From positions 3,800,001 to 3,864,000 of the forward strand of contig NZ_CP097269.1 of assembly GCF_028473645.1 (NCBI RefSeq): 64,000 nt of DNA. The letters run 5' to 3'. Every line of letters starts with the position of its first letter. Position 1 is the stretch's first letter. Position numbers and translations under genes: made by a program. Shown here in pieces: positions 45,042 to 54,036 of this stretch. The notes under the pieces are model-generated. The model was not told where the DNA came from. It made no database searches and saw nothing but the letters and a program-made list of their open reading frames with translations. The DNA is from Acidovorax sp. GBBC 1281. Its GTDB lineage: Bacteria > Pseudomonadota > Gammaproteobacteria > Burkholderiales > Burkholderiaceae_C.

Positions 45042-45551
45042 TCAGCGGGCCGTCAGCGACAGCAGCCGGTCCACCAGGGGGCCGATGCTGCTGCCATCGC
45101 CGGACACCCGCCCCTGCACGAGGTCGAGCCGCAGGCCTTCGATGGCATACCGGCACACCCTGTGTGTGGCGAGGTCCACCGAATCCGTGGCGCACATCTC
45201 CTCGACGAAATCCGACCAGATCGCCGGATACTGCGGATCGCCGAGCACGGCGGCCACCGCCCGGCGCTGGTAGCTGCGCAGGGCCGCCAGGCTCGCCCCC
45301 ATGGCGCGCAGGTAGGCCCGCAGATGCCGCGCCGGGCCGCAGGGCTCGGCGGCCAGGGCGTCGTCCAGGAAGCGGCGAAAGTCTGCCACGTAGTCGTCGA
45401 AGACCTCCTCGGAAAAGCCCTTCGGCCCGCCGCGCCAGCCCCGACGCGCGCACGCCCGGCCAGGGGATCGCCCCCAGGGCAGGCCGCTGCCCGGCCCGAA
45501 GGCCGCCCCGCCCGTCAAGGGGCCGCCTGGAATGCGCGCAGCGCCACGCAT
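45042..45551 (-). pseudogene. TetR-family regulator fragment without DNA-binding domain
   Basis: The part from about 45430 down to 45042 (EEVFDDYVADFRRFLDDALA through DRLLSLTAR) looks like the ligand-binding domain of a TetR regulator. The N-terminal helix-turn-helix is absent: upstream is a short G+C-rich stretch and then the mipA gene on the same strand. An ATG at 45551 opens a 169-codon frame whose first 45 residues look random. It is most simply a truncated remnant; translation as a short protein is possible. Confidence 0.55.
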
Positions 45552-45552
45552 C

Positions 45553-46386
45553 TCAGAACCGGTGGATGTAGCCGACGGTGGCGCGCGACATGCTCGAGCG
45601 CCCCACGATGGGACTGTTCTTGATCTCGTCGGGCAGGCTCGTCGCGCTGACGTCGAGGAACACCATCTGCCGGGGCCGGATCGCGTAGTCCAGCCGCAGC
45701 CCCAGCTCCATCGTGGTGGCCGCCTTGCCGGTGTACTGCGCACGGCCGGGCTGCGCCTCGTTGGGCCGCACGCCGAAGTAGTAGTCCACGTATTTTTCGT
45801 CGAGCCACTGCGCCTGCACCCGGGGCGTCAGCCCGAAGCTGCCGAAGCCGAACCGCCGGTCCACCTGCAGCTGCAGTTTCTGGCCCTTGCTTTTGCTGGA
45901 CAGGTCGGACAGCCACTCGCCCGAAACGCGGGCAAAGCCGGTGTTCCAGGTGACGGCCGCGCCGCCCCAGACACTGCCATCGCGGTCGGCCATGCCGGCG
46001 AGCCGGGGCGAATCGCCGGCCTCGTAACCGCCATCCTCGTACTTGAGGCGCCCCGTCAGGCCAATGCTGCTCTGCGGGCCGAACTCCTTTTGCAGCAGCT
46101 TGACGTCGGCCGTGGCGCCGCTGACGCGAAGCCAGCGGCTCTCGTAGAACAGCAGCGGCACGGCGATGTTCTTGCTCTCCGCCCCCGCGTAGGGGCGCCG
46201 CACGGCCGAGGCACCGATGCCGATGCCCCAGCTGGACGCAGCGTCCGGCGCACCGGCGGCGGATGCGGCCTCGGTGCGCCGCTCCTGCGCGGCGGCTTGC
46301 GTCGCGGCCAGGAGGCACAGGGTGGCGGTGGCGGCGCCCAGGCAGGCGCGCGGGCATTTCTTGAGGGGCGTGAGGGAGAGGGTCAT
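45553..46386 (-). CDS. MipA/OmpV family outer-membrane protein
   Basis: The 277-residue barrel has a signal peptide (ATATLCLLAATQAAAQERRT), then SSWGIGIGASAVRRPYAGAE, the MipA start. Alternating strands follow, with a terminal aromatic residue (SRATVGYIHRF). MipA proteins scaffold murein enzymes or respond to antibiotics; the exact role here is unknown. It lies just upstream of the TetR remnant and downstream of a dispersed repeat. Confidence 0.9.
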   Translation of the reverse strand: MTLSLTPLKKCPRACLGAATATLCLLAATQAAAQERRTEAASAAGAPDAASSWGIGIGASAVRRPYAGAESKNIAVPLLFYESRWLRVSGATADVKLLQKEFGPQSSIGLTGRLKYEDGGYEAGDSPRLAGMADRDGSVWGGAAVTWNTGFARVSGEWLSDLSSKSKGQKLQLQVDRRFGFGSFGLTPRVQAQWLDEKYVDYYFGVRPNEAQPGRAQYTGKAATTMELGLRLDYAIRPRQMVFLDVSATSLPDEIKNSPIVGRSSMSRATVGYIHRF

Positions 46387-46532
46387 GGGCGGGAACAGGG
46401 TTGCTGGAAAACCGATGTTCGGCGCTCCCGCATTACCGGCGACTTACTGGGCGCCCTTCCCGCCGCGAACACGCCGGTGTGCCGGCACAAAACCAGAGAG
46501 GCCGGCGAGCGCCCGCCGGCGCAGGGGGCATA

Positions 46533-46565
46533 CAGCTATATTTTTTATAGCAATACGCCCTAGTA
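46533..46565 (+). repeat. dispersed short repeat, copy D
   Basis: GCTATA-TTTTTT-TATAGC followed by AATACGCCCTAGTA. The 17-base segment 46549-46565 is identical to copy A. It lies in a 254-bp gap between the hydroxy-acid oxidase stop and the mipA start, which otherwise shows no gene. Confidence 0.8.
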
Positions 46566-46640
46566 AAAAATGCGCTGGAGCCCTTTTTCGCTCCAAACGC
46601 CCCTGGGGAGCCCTACCGGCAGGCAGCGGCCCGCCGCACC

Positions 46641-47801
46641 TCACGCCGGATAGGTGCCCGGCAGCAGGATCGAGCGGTCCACGCGGTGGATGTCCGTGTG
46701 GCCGCAAAAGGCCATGGTCACGTCCAGTTCCTTCTGGATGATCTGCAGCGCGCGGGTCACCCCGGCCTCGCCGAACGCGCCCAGCCCGTACAGGAAGCTG
46801 CGACCGATGAGCGTGCCGCGCGCGCCCAGCGCCCAGGCTTTCAGCACGTCCTGCCCGCCGCGGATGCCGCCGTCCATCCACACCTCGATCTCCTGGCCCA
46901 CCGCCTCGACGATGGCCGGCAGCGCGTGGATCGACGAGGGCGCGCCGTCGAGCTGGCGGCCGCCGTGGTTGCTGACGATCAGCGCATCGGCGCCGCTGGC
47001 CACGGCCAGGCGGGCGTCCTCGGCGTCCATGATCCCTTTGAGGATCAGCTTGCCGCCCCAGCGCTTCTTGATCCACTCCACGTCGCGCCAGTTGAGCTGC
47101 GGATCGAACTGCTCGGCCGTCCACGACGACAGCGACGACAGATCGCCCACGCCCTTGGCATGGCCCACGATGTTGCCGAAGCTGCGCCGCTGCGTGCCCA
47201 GCATGCCCAGGCACCAGCGCGGCTTGGTCGCCAGGTTGAGCAGGTTCGCCACCGTGGGCTTGGGCGGCGTGGACAGGCCGTTTTTGATGTCCTTGTGCCG
47301 CTGGCCGAGGATCTGCAGGTCCAGCGTGAGCTGCAGCGCCGACACGCCCGCCGCCTTGGCGCGGTCGATCAGGCGCTCGATGAAATCGCGGTCGCGCATC
47401 ACGTAAACCTGAAACCAGAAACCCGGCCCGGCGTGCGTGGAGACGTCCTCCAGCGAGCAGATGCTCATGGTGGACAGCGTGAACGGCACGCCGAACGCCT
47501 TGGCCGCGCGCGCGCCCAGGATCTCGCCGTCGGCATGCTGCATGCCCGTGAGCCCCGTGGGCGCGATCGCCACGGGCATGGCCGTCTCCTGCCCCACCAT
47601 CCGCGTGCGCGTGGTGCGGCCTTCCATGTTGACCGCCACGCGCTGGCGCAGCTTGATGCGCTGGAAGTCTTCGCTGTTGGCGCGGTAGGTGCTTTCGGTG
47701 TAGGAGCCCGAATCGGCGTAGTCGTAGAACATGCGCGGCACGCGGCGCTTGGCGACCACGCGCAGGTCTTCGATGCAGGTGATTTTGGACAGGTCGGCCA
47801 A
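46641..47801 (-). CDS. FMN-dependent alpha-hydroxy-acid oxidase (LldD-like)
   Basis: The 386-residue flavoenzyme has the family features FYDYADSGSYTESTYRANSE, MPVAIAPTGLTGMQHADGE, WFQVYVMRDRDF and the active-site His in ALIVSNHGGRQLDGAPSS. A C-terminal phosphate loop reads DGGIRGGQDVLKAWALGA. These oxidise L-lactate or other 2-hydroxyacids to keto acids. Without a neighbouring lactate permease the substrate stays open. The ATG at 47801 starts MADLSKITC and gives the normal length. Confidence 0.92.
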   Translation of the reverse strand: MADLSKITCIEDLRVVAKRRVPRMFYDYADSGSYTESTYRANSEDFQRIKLRQRVAVNMEGRTTRTRMVGQETAMPVAIAPTGLTGMQHADGEILGARAAKAFGVPFTLSTMSICSLEDVSTHAGPGFWFQVYVMRDRDFIERLIDRAKAAGVSALQLTLDLQILGQRHKDIKNGLSTPPKPTVANLLNLATKPRWCLGMLGTQRRSFGNIVGHAKGVGDLSSLSSWTAEQFDPQLNWRDVEWIKKRWGGKLILKGIMDAEDARLAVASGADALIVSNHGGRQLDGAPSSIHALPAIVEAVGQEIEVWMDGGIRGGQDVLKAWALGARGTLIGRSFLYGLGAFGEAGVTRALQIIQKELDVTMAFCGHTDIHRVDRSILLPGTYPA

Positions 47802-47991
47802 GGGAAACGCTCCTGGGTGTTTTTATGGAATGGGGAAGGGCCTCGCCCCTCCACGGCGAAGGGAAAGCGCGGCACACGGGCATCGTAGCGGCGCCCCCGC
47901 CGGACGGGTGCTGAAGACTTTTCCCCGGCCCCTGAGATTTTTTGACGGCCAGACGCGCGGGCCCTGCCCGGCCCCTGCCGCGCCGGGCGGC

Positions 47992-48852
47992 CTACCGGCG
48001 TGCCAGCGCCACGCCCAGGATGGCGACGACGAAGCCCACGATCTGCAGGCCGGTGAGCGTCTCGCCGAAGATCCACCACGCCTGCAGCGCCGACAGCGGC
48101 GGCACGGCCAGCACCAGCGCCGCGGTGCGCGTGGCCTCGCCGTGGCGCATGAGCCAGATCAGCAGCGTTGCGCCGCCGATGGACAGCACCAGCACGGCAT
48201 AGGCCAGGTAGCCCCACAGCAGCGGCGAGCCGTCCCAGCGCGGCTCGCCGAAGACCAGCGCCATGAACACCAGCACCGTGACGGCCCCCACGTTCTGCAC
48301 CGCGCTGGCACTGCGCAGGTCGCCAGCGGCCAGCGGCGACTTCTGCACCATCGATCCCACCGTGAGCGCCAGGATGCTCCCGGCCGCCGCGAGCAGCACC
48401 GGCAGCGTCAGCCCGGCCGCCCCGGCACTGACCGCCAGCCGCGGCCACAGCACCATCGCCACGCCGCTGAAGCCCAGCGCGAGGCCCGCCCAGGTGGCCG
48501 CCCGCAGGCGCCCACCCAGCAAGGTGACCGCTATGAGCGCGGTGAATAGCGGCTGCAGCGCACCGATCAGCGCCATCACGCCCGAGGGCAGGCCCTGCGC
48601 CATGGCCCACCAGCTCGGCCCCACATAAAGGCCGCTCATGAGCGCCCCGGCCACCAGGTGCAGCGCGATGCGGCGCGGCCCGCGCGGCCACGGCACGCGC
48701 GCCCACAGGGCGGCCGCGCCGAAGAGCACGGCCACGCCGATGAAGCGCACGGCCAGGAACCAGAACGGATCGGCGTGCGCCGACACGCCCCGCCCCACCA
48801 GGAAGCCCGTGGACCAGATGACGACGAAGAGCAGCGGCGCGATGGCGGTCAT
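47992..48852 (-). CDS. EamA/DMT-family transporter
   Basis: The 286-residue protein has about ten hydrophobic spans in two EamA repeats (starting PLLFVVIWSTGFLVGRGVSA and LPVLLAAAGSILALTVGSMV), ending LQIVGFVVAILGVALARR. Members export amino acids or other metabolites. The start at 48852 begins MTAIAPLLFV; upstream in-frame codons lack a ribosome site. It lies alone between pbpC and the oxidase gene. Confidence 0.9.
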   Translation of the reverse strand: MTAIAPLLFVVIWSTGFLVGRGVSAHADPFWFLAVRFIGVAVLFGAAALWARVPWPRGPRRIALHLVAGALMSGLYVGPSWWAMAQGLPSGVMALIGALQPLFTALIAVTLLGGRLRAATWAGLALGFSGVAMVLWPRLAVSAGAAGLTLPVLLAAAGSILALTVGSMVQKSPLAAGDLRSASAVQNVGAVTVLVFMALVFGEPRWDGSPLLWGYLAYAVLVLSIGGATLLIWLMRHGEATRTAALVLAVPPLSALQAWWIFGETLTGLQIVGFVVAILGVALARR

Positions 48853-48946
48853 GCCACCCTCCCGCACGCCACGGCCGGCGCCCGGCGGCGCCGCATGCAC
48901 CGGCCGCCGGGGAGCGCCGCACAGGCGCCGAACGCAAAGCATGGTG

Positions 48947-51382
48947 TCATTTCTTGAGTCCTGCGCCCCGCACTTCGAGGCTGATCGTGTCCAGCACCTG
49001 CCCGCCGCCGTCCAGCAACTCCACGCGGTGCCGCCCGGGCCACGGGAGCCACGCCCACTGCGGGCCCCGGCCCTGCACCCGGCCATCGATGCGCCAGCGC
49101 AGGCCGGCGTGCGCCTGGGGCTGCACCGGGGTCGCCGCGAACTGCAGCCGCTGGCGGTCGGGCGGAATGTCCGGGTCCAGCGCCACGATGGTGCCGGGCG
49201 CGGGCGAGAGGATGCGCGGCGACGGGGCCTGCAGGCCGTCCTCGGATGCGCTGGCGGCCGGGTTGGGGCGATTTTGGCCGGACGCCAGGGCTTTCATTGG
49301 TTGTTCTGCTACGTTATCGATAGCAAAAAGGGGCTGCTGCGTGCCGGCGATGAACCACTCCTGCCGCGCGCTTTCGATCAGGCGCGCGCCACCGGGCTCG
49401 GGGCCGAAGCGCACGGCCGCCTGCACCAGCCCCTCGGGCGGTGCGGGCGGGCGGCTGCGCACGCCCGCGCCGGCGCGGTGCAGCCAGCCCATGATCTCGG
49501 CCCACACGGGCGCGGCGCCGCTGGTGCCGCTCACGTCGTGCATGGGCGCGCCGCTCGCGTTGCCCACCCACACGCCCACCGTGTAGCGGCGCGACCAGCC
49601 CAGCGCCCAGTTGTCGCGCATGTCCTTGCTGGTGCCGGTCTTCACGGCGGTCCAGAAGCGGGTGGCCAGCACGCTGTCGGTGCCGAAGGTGCGCGCGCGG
49701 GCATTGCCGTCCGACAGGATGTCGCCCACCAGGAAGGCCGCGCGCGGGTCCATCGCCGGCGCCGCTGGCGTGGCCGCGCGCGGTGCACCGGCGCCCTGCT
49801 GCACGGGCGTCACGGCCACCGGTCCGTAGCGCCCGCCGTTGGCCAGCGCCCGGTAGGCGTTGGTCAGGTGCAGCAGCGGCACCTCGGCGCTGCCCAGGGC
49901 CAGGCTGTAGCCGAAATAGTCGCCGCTTTCGCGCAGCGGCAGCCCCAGCGCGCGCAACTGGCGAAAGAAGGCATCGGGCGACACCATGACCAGCGTGCGC
50001 ACCGCCGGCACGTTGAGCGACGCCGCCAGCGCCGTGCGCGCGGACACCCAGCCCTTGAACTGGCGGTCGTAGTTCTGCGGAATGTAGAGCCCGCTGGCCG
50101 TCGGGATGTGCGCGCTCGAATCCTCGATGAGGGACGCCGCCGTCAGGCGCTGCTCGGCGAAAGCCTGCGCATACAGGAACGGCTTGAGCGTGGAGCCCGG
50201 CTGGCGCGGGGCCAGCACGCCGTCCACCTCGCCCGCCTGGCTCAAAGCGCCGGACGACCCCACCCACGCCAGCACCTCGCCCGTGGCGTTGTCCAGCACC
50301 ACCACGGCGCCGTCCTCCACGTTGCGGCCCCGCAGCTCCCGCAGGTGCTGGTGCAGCGTCTGCACCGCAAAGCGCTGCAGCGGCGCGCTCAGGGTGGAGG
50401 TGACGCGCTCGCGGCGCGGCGAGGCGGCATCCGCGGCCGGGGTATCCGACGGCACCGATTGCGCCGCCACGGGCTGGCGCAGCAGGTAGCGCGCGAAGTG
50501 CGGGGCCACGCCATCGGCGCCGTCGAAGGCCCGGCGCTGCAGCGCGGCGGTGGTGAACAGGTCCAGCGCATCGCAGGACGGCACCACCGGCTTTTGCATC
50601 TCGCGCAGCACCCCGCAGGCGCGCTGCGCGACCAGGGCGGGCCGGGCATTGGGGGCGCGCACCAGCGCGGCGGCCACCGCGGCCTCGCGCTCGTCCAACC
50701 CGTGCGCGGCCTTGCCGAACAGCGTGCGCGAGAGCGCGTCGATGCCCACGATCTCGCCGCGAAACGGCACCAGGTTGAGGTAAGCCTCCAGCACCTGGTC
50801 CTTGCGCCAGCGCCGCTCCAGCACCTGGGCGGCCACGGTCTGCCCCAGCTTTTGCACCACGCTGCGCCCGCCCGCGCCCTGGCGCCAGTCGCCATCGAGC
50901 AGGCCGGCCAATTGCATGGTGAGCGTGCTCGCGCCGCGCGTGCGCTGGTTCCACAGGTTGCCCCAGGCGGCGGCCGACACCGCGCGCCAGTCCACGCCGC
51001 TGTGCTCGTAAAAGCGCTTGTCCTCGCTGAGCACCAGCGCCGTGCGCAGCGCGGGCGAGACCTCGGCCAGCGGCACCCACTGGCCGCGCCGCACGGTGGC
51101 ATCGGTGCGCAGGCGCTGCAGCACCTCGCCCTCGCGCGAGAGCACCAGCGTGTCGGAGGGGCGATAGTCCGCACGCACCTCGTTGAAGGTGGGCAAGGCC
51201 CAGGCGGCCGGGGCGGCGATGCAGGCCAGACCCAGCGCGAGCAGCGCCCGCCCCACGGCCACTGCCACTGCGCCATGGCGGACGGTGGCGGTGCCGATAC
51301 CGGCGCAGCCCTCGTGGCGGCCCCGCCCATTGCGACGCCAGGTGGCGATGCTGCGCACGACCGCGAGAAAGTCCATGGACAT
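48947..51382 (-). CDS. pbpC: penicillin-binding protein 1C
   Basis: The 811-residue peptidoglycan synthase has a signal anchor, a GT51 transglycosylase domain (LSEDKRFYEHSGVDWRAVSA, GASTLTMQLAGLL, LNLVPFRGEIVGIDA) and a transpeptidase domain (serine in RQPGSTLKPFLYAQAF, KTGTSKDMRDNWALG). The C-terminal PBP_C domain includes SPRILSPAPGTIVALDPDI. ATG 51382 gives MSMDF; ATG 51376 is an alternative. A segment near its C-terminus (FAIDNVAEQPMKAL) is encoded by a dispersed repeat. The alpha-2-macroglobulin partner lies at 57810-63791. Confidence 0.95.
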   Translation of the reverse strand: MSMDFLAVVRSIATWRRNGRGRHEGCAGIGTATVRHGAVAVAVGRALLALGLACIAAPAAWALPTFNEVRADYRPSDTLVLSREGEVLQRLRTDATVRRGQWVPLAEVSPALRTALVLSEDKRFYEHSGVDWRAVSAAAWGNLWNQRTRGASTLTMQLAGLLDGDWRQGAGGRSVVQKLGQTVAAQVLERRWRKDQVLEAYLNLVPFRGEIVGIDALSRTLFGKAAHGLDEREAAVAAALVRAPNARPALVAQRACGVLREMQKPVVPSCDALDLFTTAALQRRAFDGADGVAPHFARYLLRQPVAAQSVPSDTPAADAASPRRERVTSTLSAPLQRFAVQTLHQHLRELRGRNVEDGAVVVLDNATGEVLAWVGSSGALSQAGEVDGVLAPRQPGSTLKPFLYAQAFAEQRLTAASLIEDSSAHIPTASGLYIPQNYDRQFKGWVSARTALAASLNVPAVRTLVMVSPDAFFRQLRALGLPLRESGDYFGYSLALGSAEVPLLHLTNAYRALANGGRYGPVAVTPVQQGAGAPRAATPAAPAMDPRAAFLVGDILSDGNARARTFGTDSVLATRFWTAVKTGTSKDMRDNWALGWSRRYTVGVWVGNASGAPMHDVSGTSGAAPVWAEIMGWLHRAGAGVRSRPPAPPEGLVQAAVRFGPEPGGARLIESARQEWFIAGTQQPLFAIDNVAEQPMKALASGQNRPNPAASASEDGLQAPSPRILSPAPGTIVALDPDIPPDRQRLQFAATPVQPQAHAGLRWRIDGRVQGRGPQWAWLPWPGRHRVELLDGGGQVLDTISLEVRGAGLKK
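49285..49326 (-). repeat. dispersed short repeat, copy E, inside pbpC
   Basis: On the coding strand TTGCTATCGATAACGTAGCA then GAACAACCAATGAAAGCCCT and GG. It matches copy C (AGCAAAACAACCAAT) with one change and keeps a CTGG in place of CTAGGG. It is read in frame within pbpC, between the transpeptidase and PBP_C domains. Confidence 0.65.
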
Positions 51383-51847
51383 GGGAAGAAGGAGGATGGG
51401 TCGGAGAAAAAGAGAGCGGAGGCCGGCCCGCAGGCCGGCGGCGACCGGGGATTGTCGCCTCCTCCCGTGACGCCGTCCCACCCGGCGTTGCACCGGGCGA
51501 TGGCCGCGCCCCGGATCGCAGACGCAGGGCGGGCCCTTCCGATTCTCGCGCAGAAGCCGCCGCGCGCCGCGCAGGACCCGAACGGACCCTGGGGACTTTC
51601 GCGCATCGCGCCGCACCCTCGTGTAACCTTTGGCGCAACGCCACTTCGCTCCGGCATTGGTCACGGAGCCAGCTGGCGGGTCCTCTCCGGCGGGCCTTGG
51701 TGCCATGCCCCAGGGGACCTCCCGCTTTCATGTTCGCCGTGCCCCGGGCCGCAGCCCGCGCTGCGCTGGCGGGCCCTCCATGCGCCCTTCTGAACCGTGC
51801 GGCACACGCCCCGCACCTGCGCACAACCCCATTGAAAGGCCACTGCT
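51383..51847. other. pbpC/tai4 intergenic region
   Basis: This 465-bp divergent spacer shows no convincing gene on either strand; open frames there overlap in several phases and lack ribosome sites. It should hold the pbpC and tai4 promoters. An AGG-CCACTG stretch just before 51848 supplies the tai4 ribosome site. Confidence 0.4.
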
Positions 51848-52258
51848 TTGCCTTGCTTTACCGCACCCCGCTTCCTGGCCGCTGCCATGGCAACCGCCGC
51901 CGGCCTGGCCGGCGGCGCCGCGTTCGCCCAAGCCATGCCACCGCGCCTGTCGGCCCCGCTGCCCACCACGCAGAACGCGATGATCAACAACACGCAGATC
52001 ACGACGGACGATTTCCGGCAGGCCTACGTCAGCCCGGCGCCGCAGGTGCGGCAGCAGGCCGAGCTCTACCTCACGGGCGTGCTCGACGCCACCGAGGGGC
52101 GTGCGTGGTGCGGCTACCCCACGCTCAAGACCATCACCATCGACGAGCGCCTGTTCACGGAGTTGAAAAAGGTCGAAGGCCCGGCCCTGCAGCAGCGCGC
52201 CTCCAAAACCCTGGTCGCCATCCTGTCCAAGCAATTCCCTTGCCGGAGCCCGCGTTGA
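51848..52258 (+). CDS. tai4: T6SS amidase immunity protein (Tai4/Rap1a family)
   Basis: The 136-residue protein begins at TTG 51848, preceded by GAAAGG at good spacing, which gives a signal peptide (PRFLAAAMATAAGLAGGAAF). The ATG at 51887 would lose the positively charged part. The mature domain has the Rap1a/Tai pattern YLTGVLDATEGRAWC and a second Cys in QFPCRSPR, expected to form a disulfide. In the periplasm it would bind and block the Tae4 amidase encoded directly after it (TTGA overlap). Confidence 0.85.
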   Translation: MPCFTAPRFLAAAMATAAGLAGGAAFAQAMPPRLSAPLPTTQNAMINNTQITTDDFRQAYVSPAPQVRQQAELYLTGVLDATEGRAWCGYPTLKTITIDERLFTELKKVEGPALQQRASKTLVAILSKQFPCRSPR

Positions 52259-52749
52259 CCAAGCCCATCTTCGAGAACCTCAAGTCCCACCACTATTCTT
52301 CCGACCGCATGCAGCCGACCCGATTCATGGACGGCGACAGCGTGTACCGCGAGATCGGATACGACATGAGCCAGCTGAAGCGGCAGAACGCCGGCTACGA
52401 AAACACCTGCGCGGTCCGCATGAGCCTGGCGCTGCTGAAGTCGGGCACCGGCATCACCGGGCGCCTGAAAATCAAGGAAGGCCCGCTCAAAGGCCGGTTC
52501 GTGGAGCCGGGCGCGAAATTGCTGGCCGACCAGCTCATGCAGCGGGGCGTACTGTGCTACCCGCAGATCCTCACGCCCGACAACGTGCAGGCAAAGATCC
52601 AGGGAAAGCGCGGCGTGATCTTCTTTTGGAAGATGGCCAGCTACAACGGCGGCCACATCGATCTGGTGGAGTCCACCAACGCCGCAGCAGTCTGCAGCTC
52701 GGCCTGCTATTTCGACTCCAAGGAAATCTGGTTCTGGCCGCTGGACTGA
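52255..52749 (+). CDS. tae4: T6SS amidase effector Tae4
   Basis: The 164-residue product from TTG 52255 (GGAG upstream) has the Tae4 NlpC/P60-like active site: Cys52 in NTCAVRMSLAL and His134-x-Asp136 in NGGHIDLVES. The opening IFENLKSHHYSSDR is typical of the family. Tae4 cuts peptidoglycan cross-links (D-Glu/mDAP) in rival cells after T6SS delivery. Extra cysteines (101, 147, 151) may form disulfides. No T6SS structural gene is in the window, so it is an orphan effector, made with its immunity protein. Confidence 0.9.
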   Translation: MTKPIFENLKSHHYSSDRMQPTRFMDGDSVYREIGYDMSQLKRQNAGYENTCAVRMSLALLKSGTGITGRLKIKEGPLKGRFVEPGAKLLADQLMQRGVLCYPQILTPDNVQAKIQGKRGVIFFWKMASYNGGHIDLVESTNAAAVCSSACYFDSKEIWFWPLD

Positions 52750-52815
52750 AGGGCGGCAGCGCGGGCCACTTTGCGTGGCCGCGTGCCGCGCCCGGGGTCC
52801 GTCGGGGCGACCGCG

Positions 52816-53304
52816 TCAGTTCTTGGTGGCCGCGTCCCAGTGCTCGGCGATCTTGCCGTTCTCGATGCGGAACATGTCGAACCAGGTCGTCGTGTATTTC
52901 TTGGTCGGGTCCTGCGGGTCCGTCATTTCGCGCACGAAGCTCAGGATGACCTTGTCGCCCTCGGCCGTGATCGCCACCAAAGGCGCCTTCACGCGCGGCT
53001 CGATGGGCGTGGGCGGCACAAACTGCGAGAAGAAGGCGATGAAGGCCGCGCGGCCCGTGGCCACCGTGGGGTTGTGCTGGATGTAGTCTTCCGCCATGTA
53101 CTTGGGCGCCAGGTCCATGTGGCCCGCCTCGAACACCTCGCGCCAGAAGTTGTAGACCAGCCGCTTGTTCCACGCCAGCCGCCAGTCGTGGCTCATGAGC
53201 AATTGCTCGTGGTCGGGCTGCTCCACCACCGGCACCTGGGCGTGGGCCGCCACCGGCAGGACGATCGCCGCCGCGAGAACGCAGCGGGCCAATAGTTGCT
53301 TCAT
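52816..53304 (-). CDS. exported SnoaL-like (NTF2-fold) protein
   Basis: The 162-residue product has a signal peptide (MKQLLARCVLAAAIVLPVAAHA) and a SnoaL-type domain: YNFWREVFEAGHMDLAPKYM then AEDYIQHNP, GRAAFIAFFSQFVP, WFDMFRIENGKIAEHWDA. Such proteins are small cyclase-like or binding proteins; this one would be periplasmic. The function is not predictable. It is convergent with tae4. Confidence 0.85.
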   Translation of the reverse strand: MKQLLARCVLAAAIVLPVAAHAQVPVVEQPDHEQLLMSHDWRLAWNKRLVYNFWREVFEAGHMDLAPKYMAEDYIQHNPTVATGRAAFIAFFSQFVPPTPIEPRVKAPLVAITAEGDKVILSFVREMTDPQDPTKKYTTTWFDMFRIENGKIAEHWDAATKN

Positions 53305-53476
53305 GAAACTCCCCTTCCAGAATCGATGGACACAGCGGATTTATATCTGCCGGCCACGCCGGCGGCGCGGGCCCGCCGATCTTTGTGGTGAGGCAATGTT
53401 TCAATCCTCAAATTTGCTCAGTGCCCTAGCCAAACGTCGTGCGTTGGGGTATAGCCCAAGGCTCTCCGGCAGGCCG

Positions 53477-53818
53477 TCATGGCCCTATCTCAGGCAAACG
53501 CTGGCTCGGCCTGCGTGCCGCGTTCGCGCGGCGCCACACGCGCAGCACATGCCGGGCCGCGCGGGCCAGGGCTTCGTCGAGCGCAGTGCGCCAGTCCCTG
53601 GCCACCGACGAGACCACCACGGGGCCCGCGCCGTCGGTGCGCAGCTCGATCCGGCAGCGCTTGTCCACCCCGCCCCGGGGGCCGTTCACGTCGGCCAGCT
53701 GAATATCGGCACGCGGCACCTGCGCACTCAGGCGCCGGAGCACGAAGCGCACGCGGCGATCGACGGTATCGCGCATCGCGGTCGCTTCGGGATGGCGGGA
53801 CTGGAAAAAAATCTGCAT
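53477..53818 (-). CDS. HPF/RaiA-like ribosome-associated protein (short form)
   Basis: The 113-residue protein begins MQIFFQSRHPEATAMRDTVD and has the strand-helix layout of the S30AE ribosome-hibernation domain (RVRFVLRRLSAQVPRADIQL, DEALARAARHVLRVW). The C-terminal basic tail replaces the dimerisation domain of long HPF. It may stabilise idle ribosomes under stress. The sequence diverges from true RaiA, so this is moderately sure. It is on its own minus-strand transcript. Confidence 0.75.
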   Translation of the reverse strand: MQIFFQSRHPEATAMRDTVDRRVRFVLRRLSAQVPRADIQLADVNGPRGGVDKRCRIELRTDGAGPVVVSSVARDWRTALDEALARAARHVLRVWRRANAARRPSQRLPEIGP

Positions 53819-54036
53819 CAGCGTTCTCCTTCGTTGGAGCAGGCACCTTAGCCCGCACGCCTGCAGGGGCACAGCAGTTTTCCTCTGCCAACACCCTCTG
53901 AAAAACCTGCTGCCTTGCAGCCAGACCGTAGGCTGCACGGCTTCGGTCAAACCGATGCAGCCATCTCGGAAAACCTGCTTCTTCCATCGGTCAACCGGCC
54001 GCACATTCAAGGCTGTCACCACCACAGAAAACCCCC

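Noticed and set aside
48638..51793. A 1051-codon plus-strand frame opposite pbpC
   Set aside because: It is an antisense frame kept open by high G+C content; the composition is His/Arg/Ala/Gly-rich without domains, and pbpC on the other strand is clear.
52764..52780. Hairpin GGCCAC-TTTGC-GTGGCC between tae4 and the SnoaL-like gene
   Set aside because: The 6-bp stem has no T-run, so it is not a convincing terminator.
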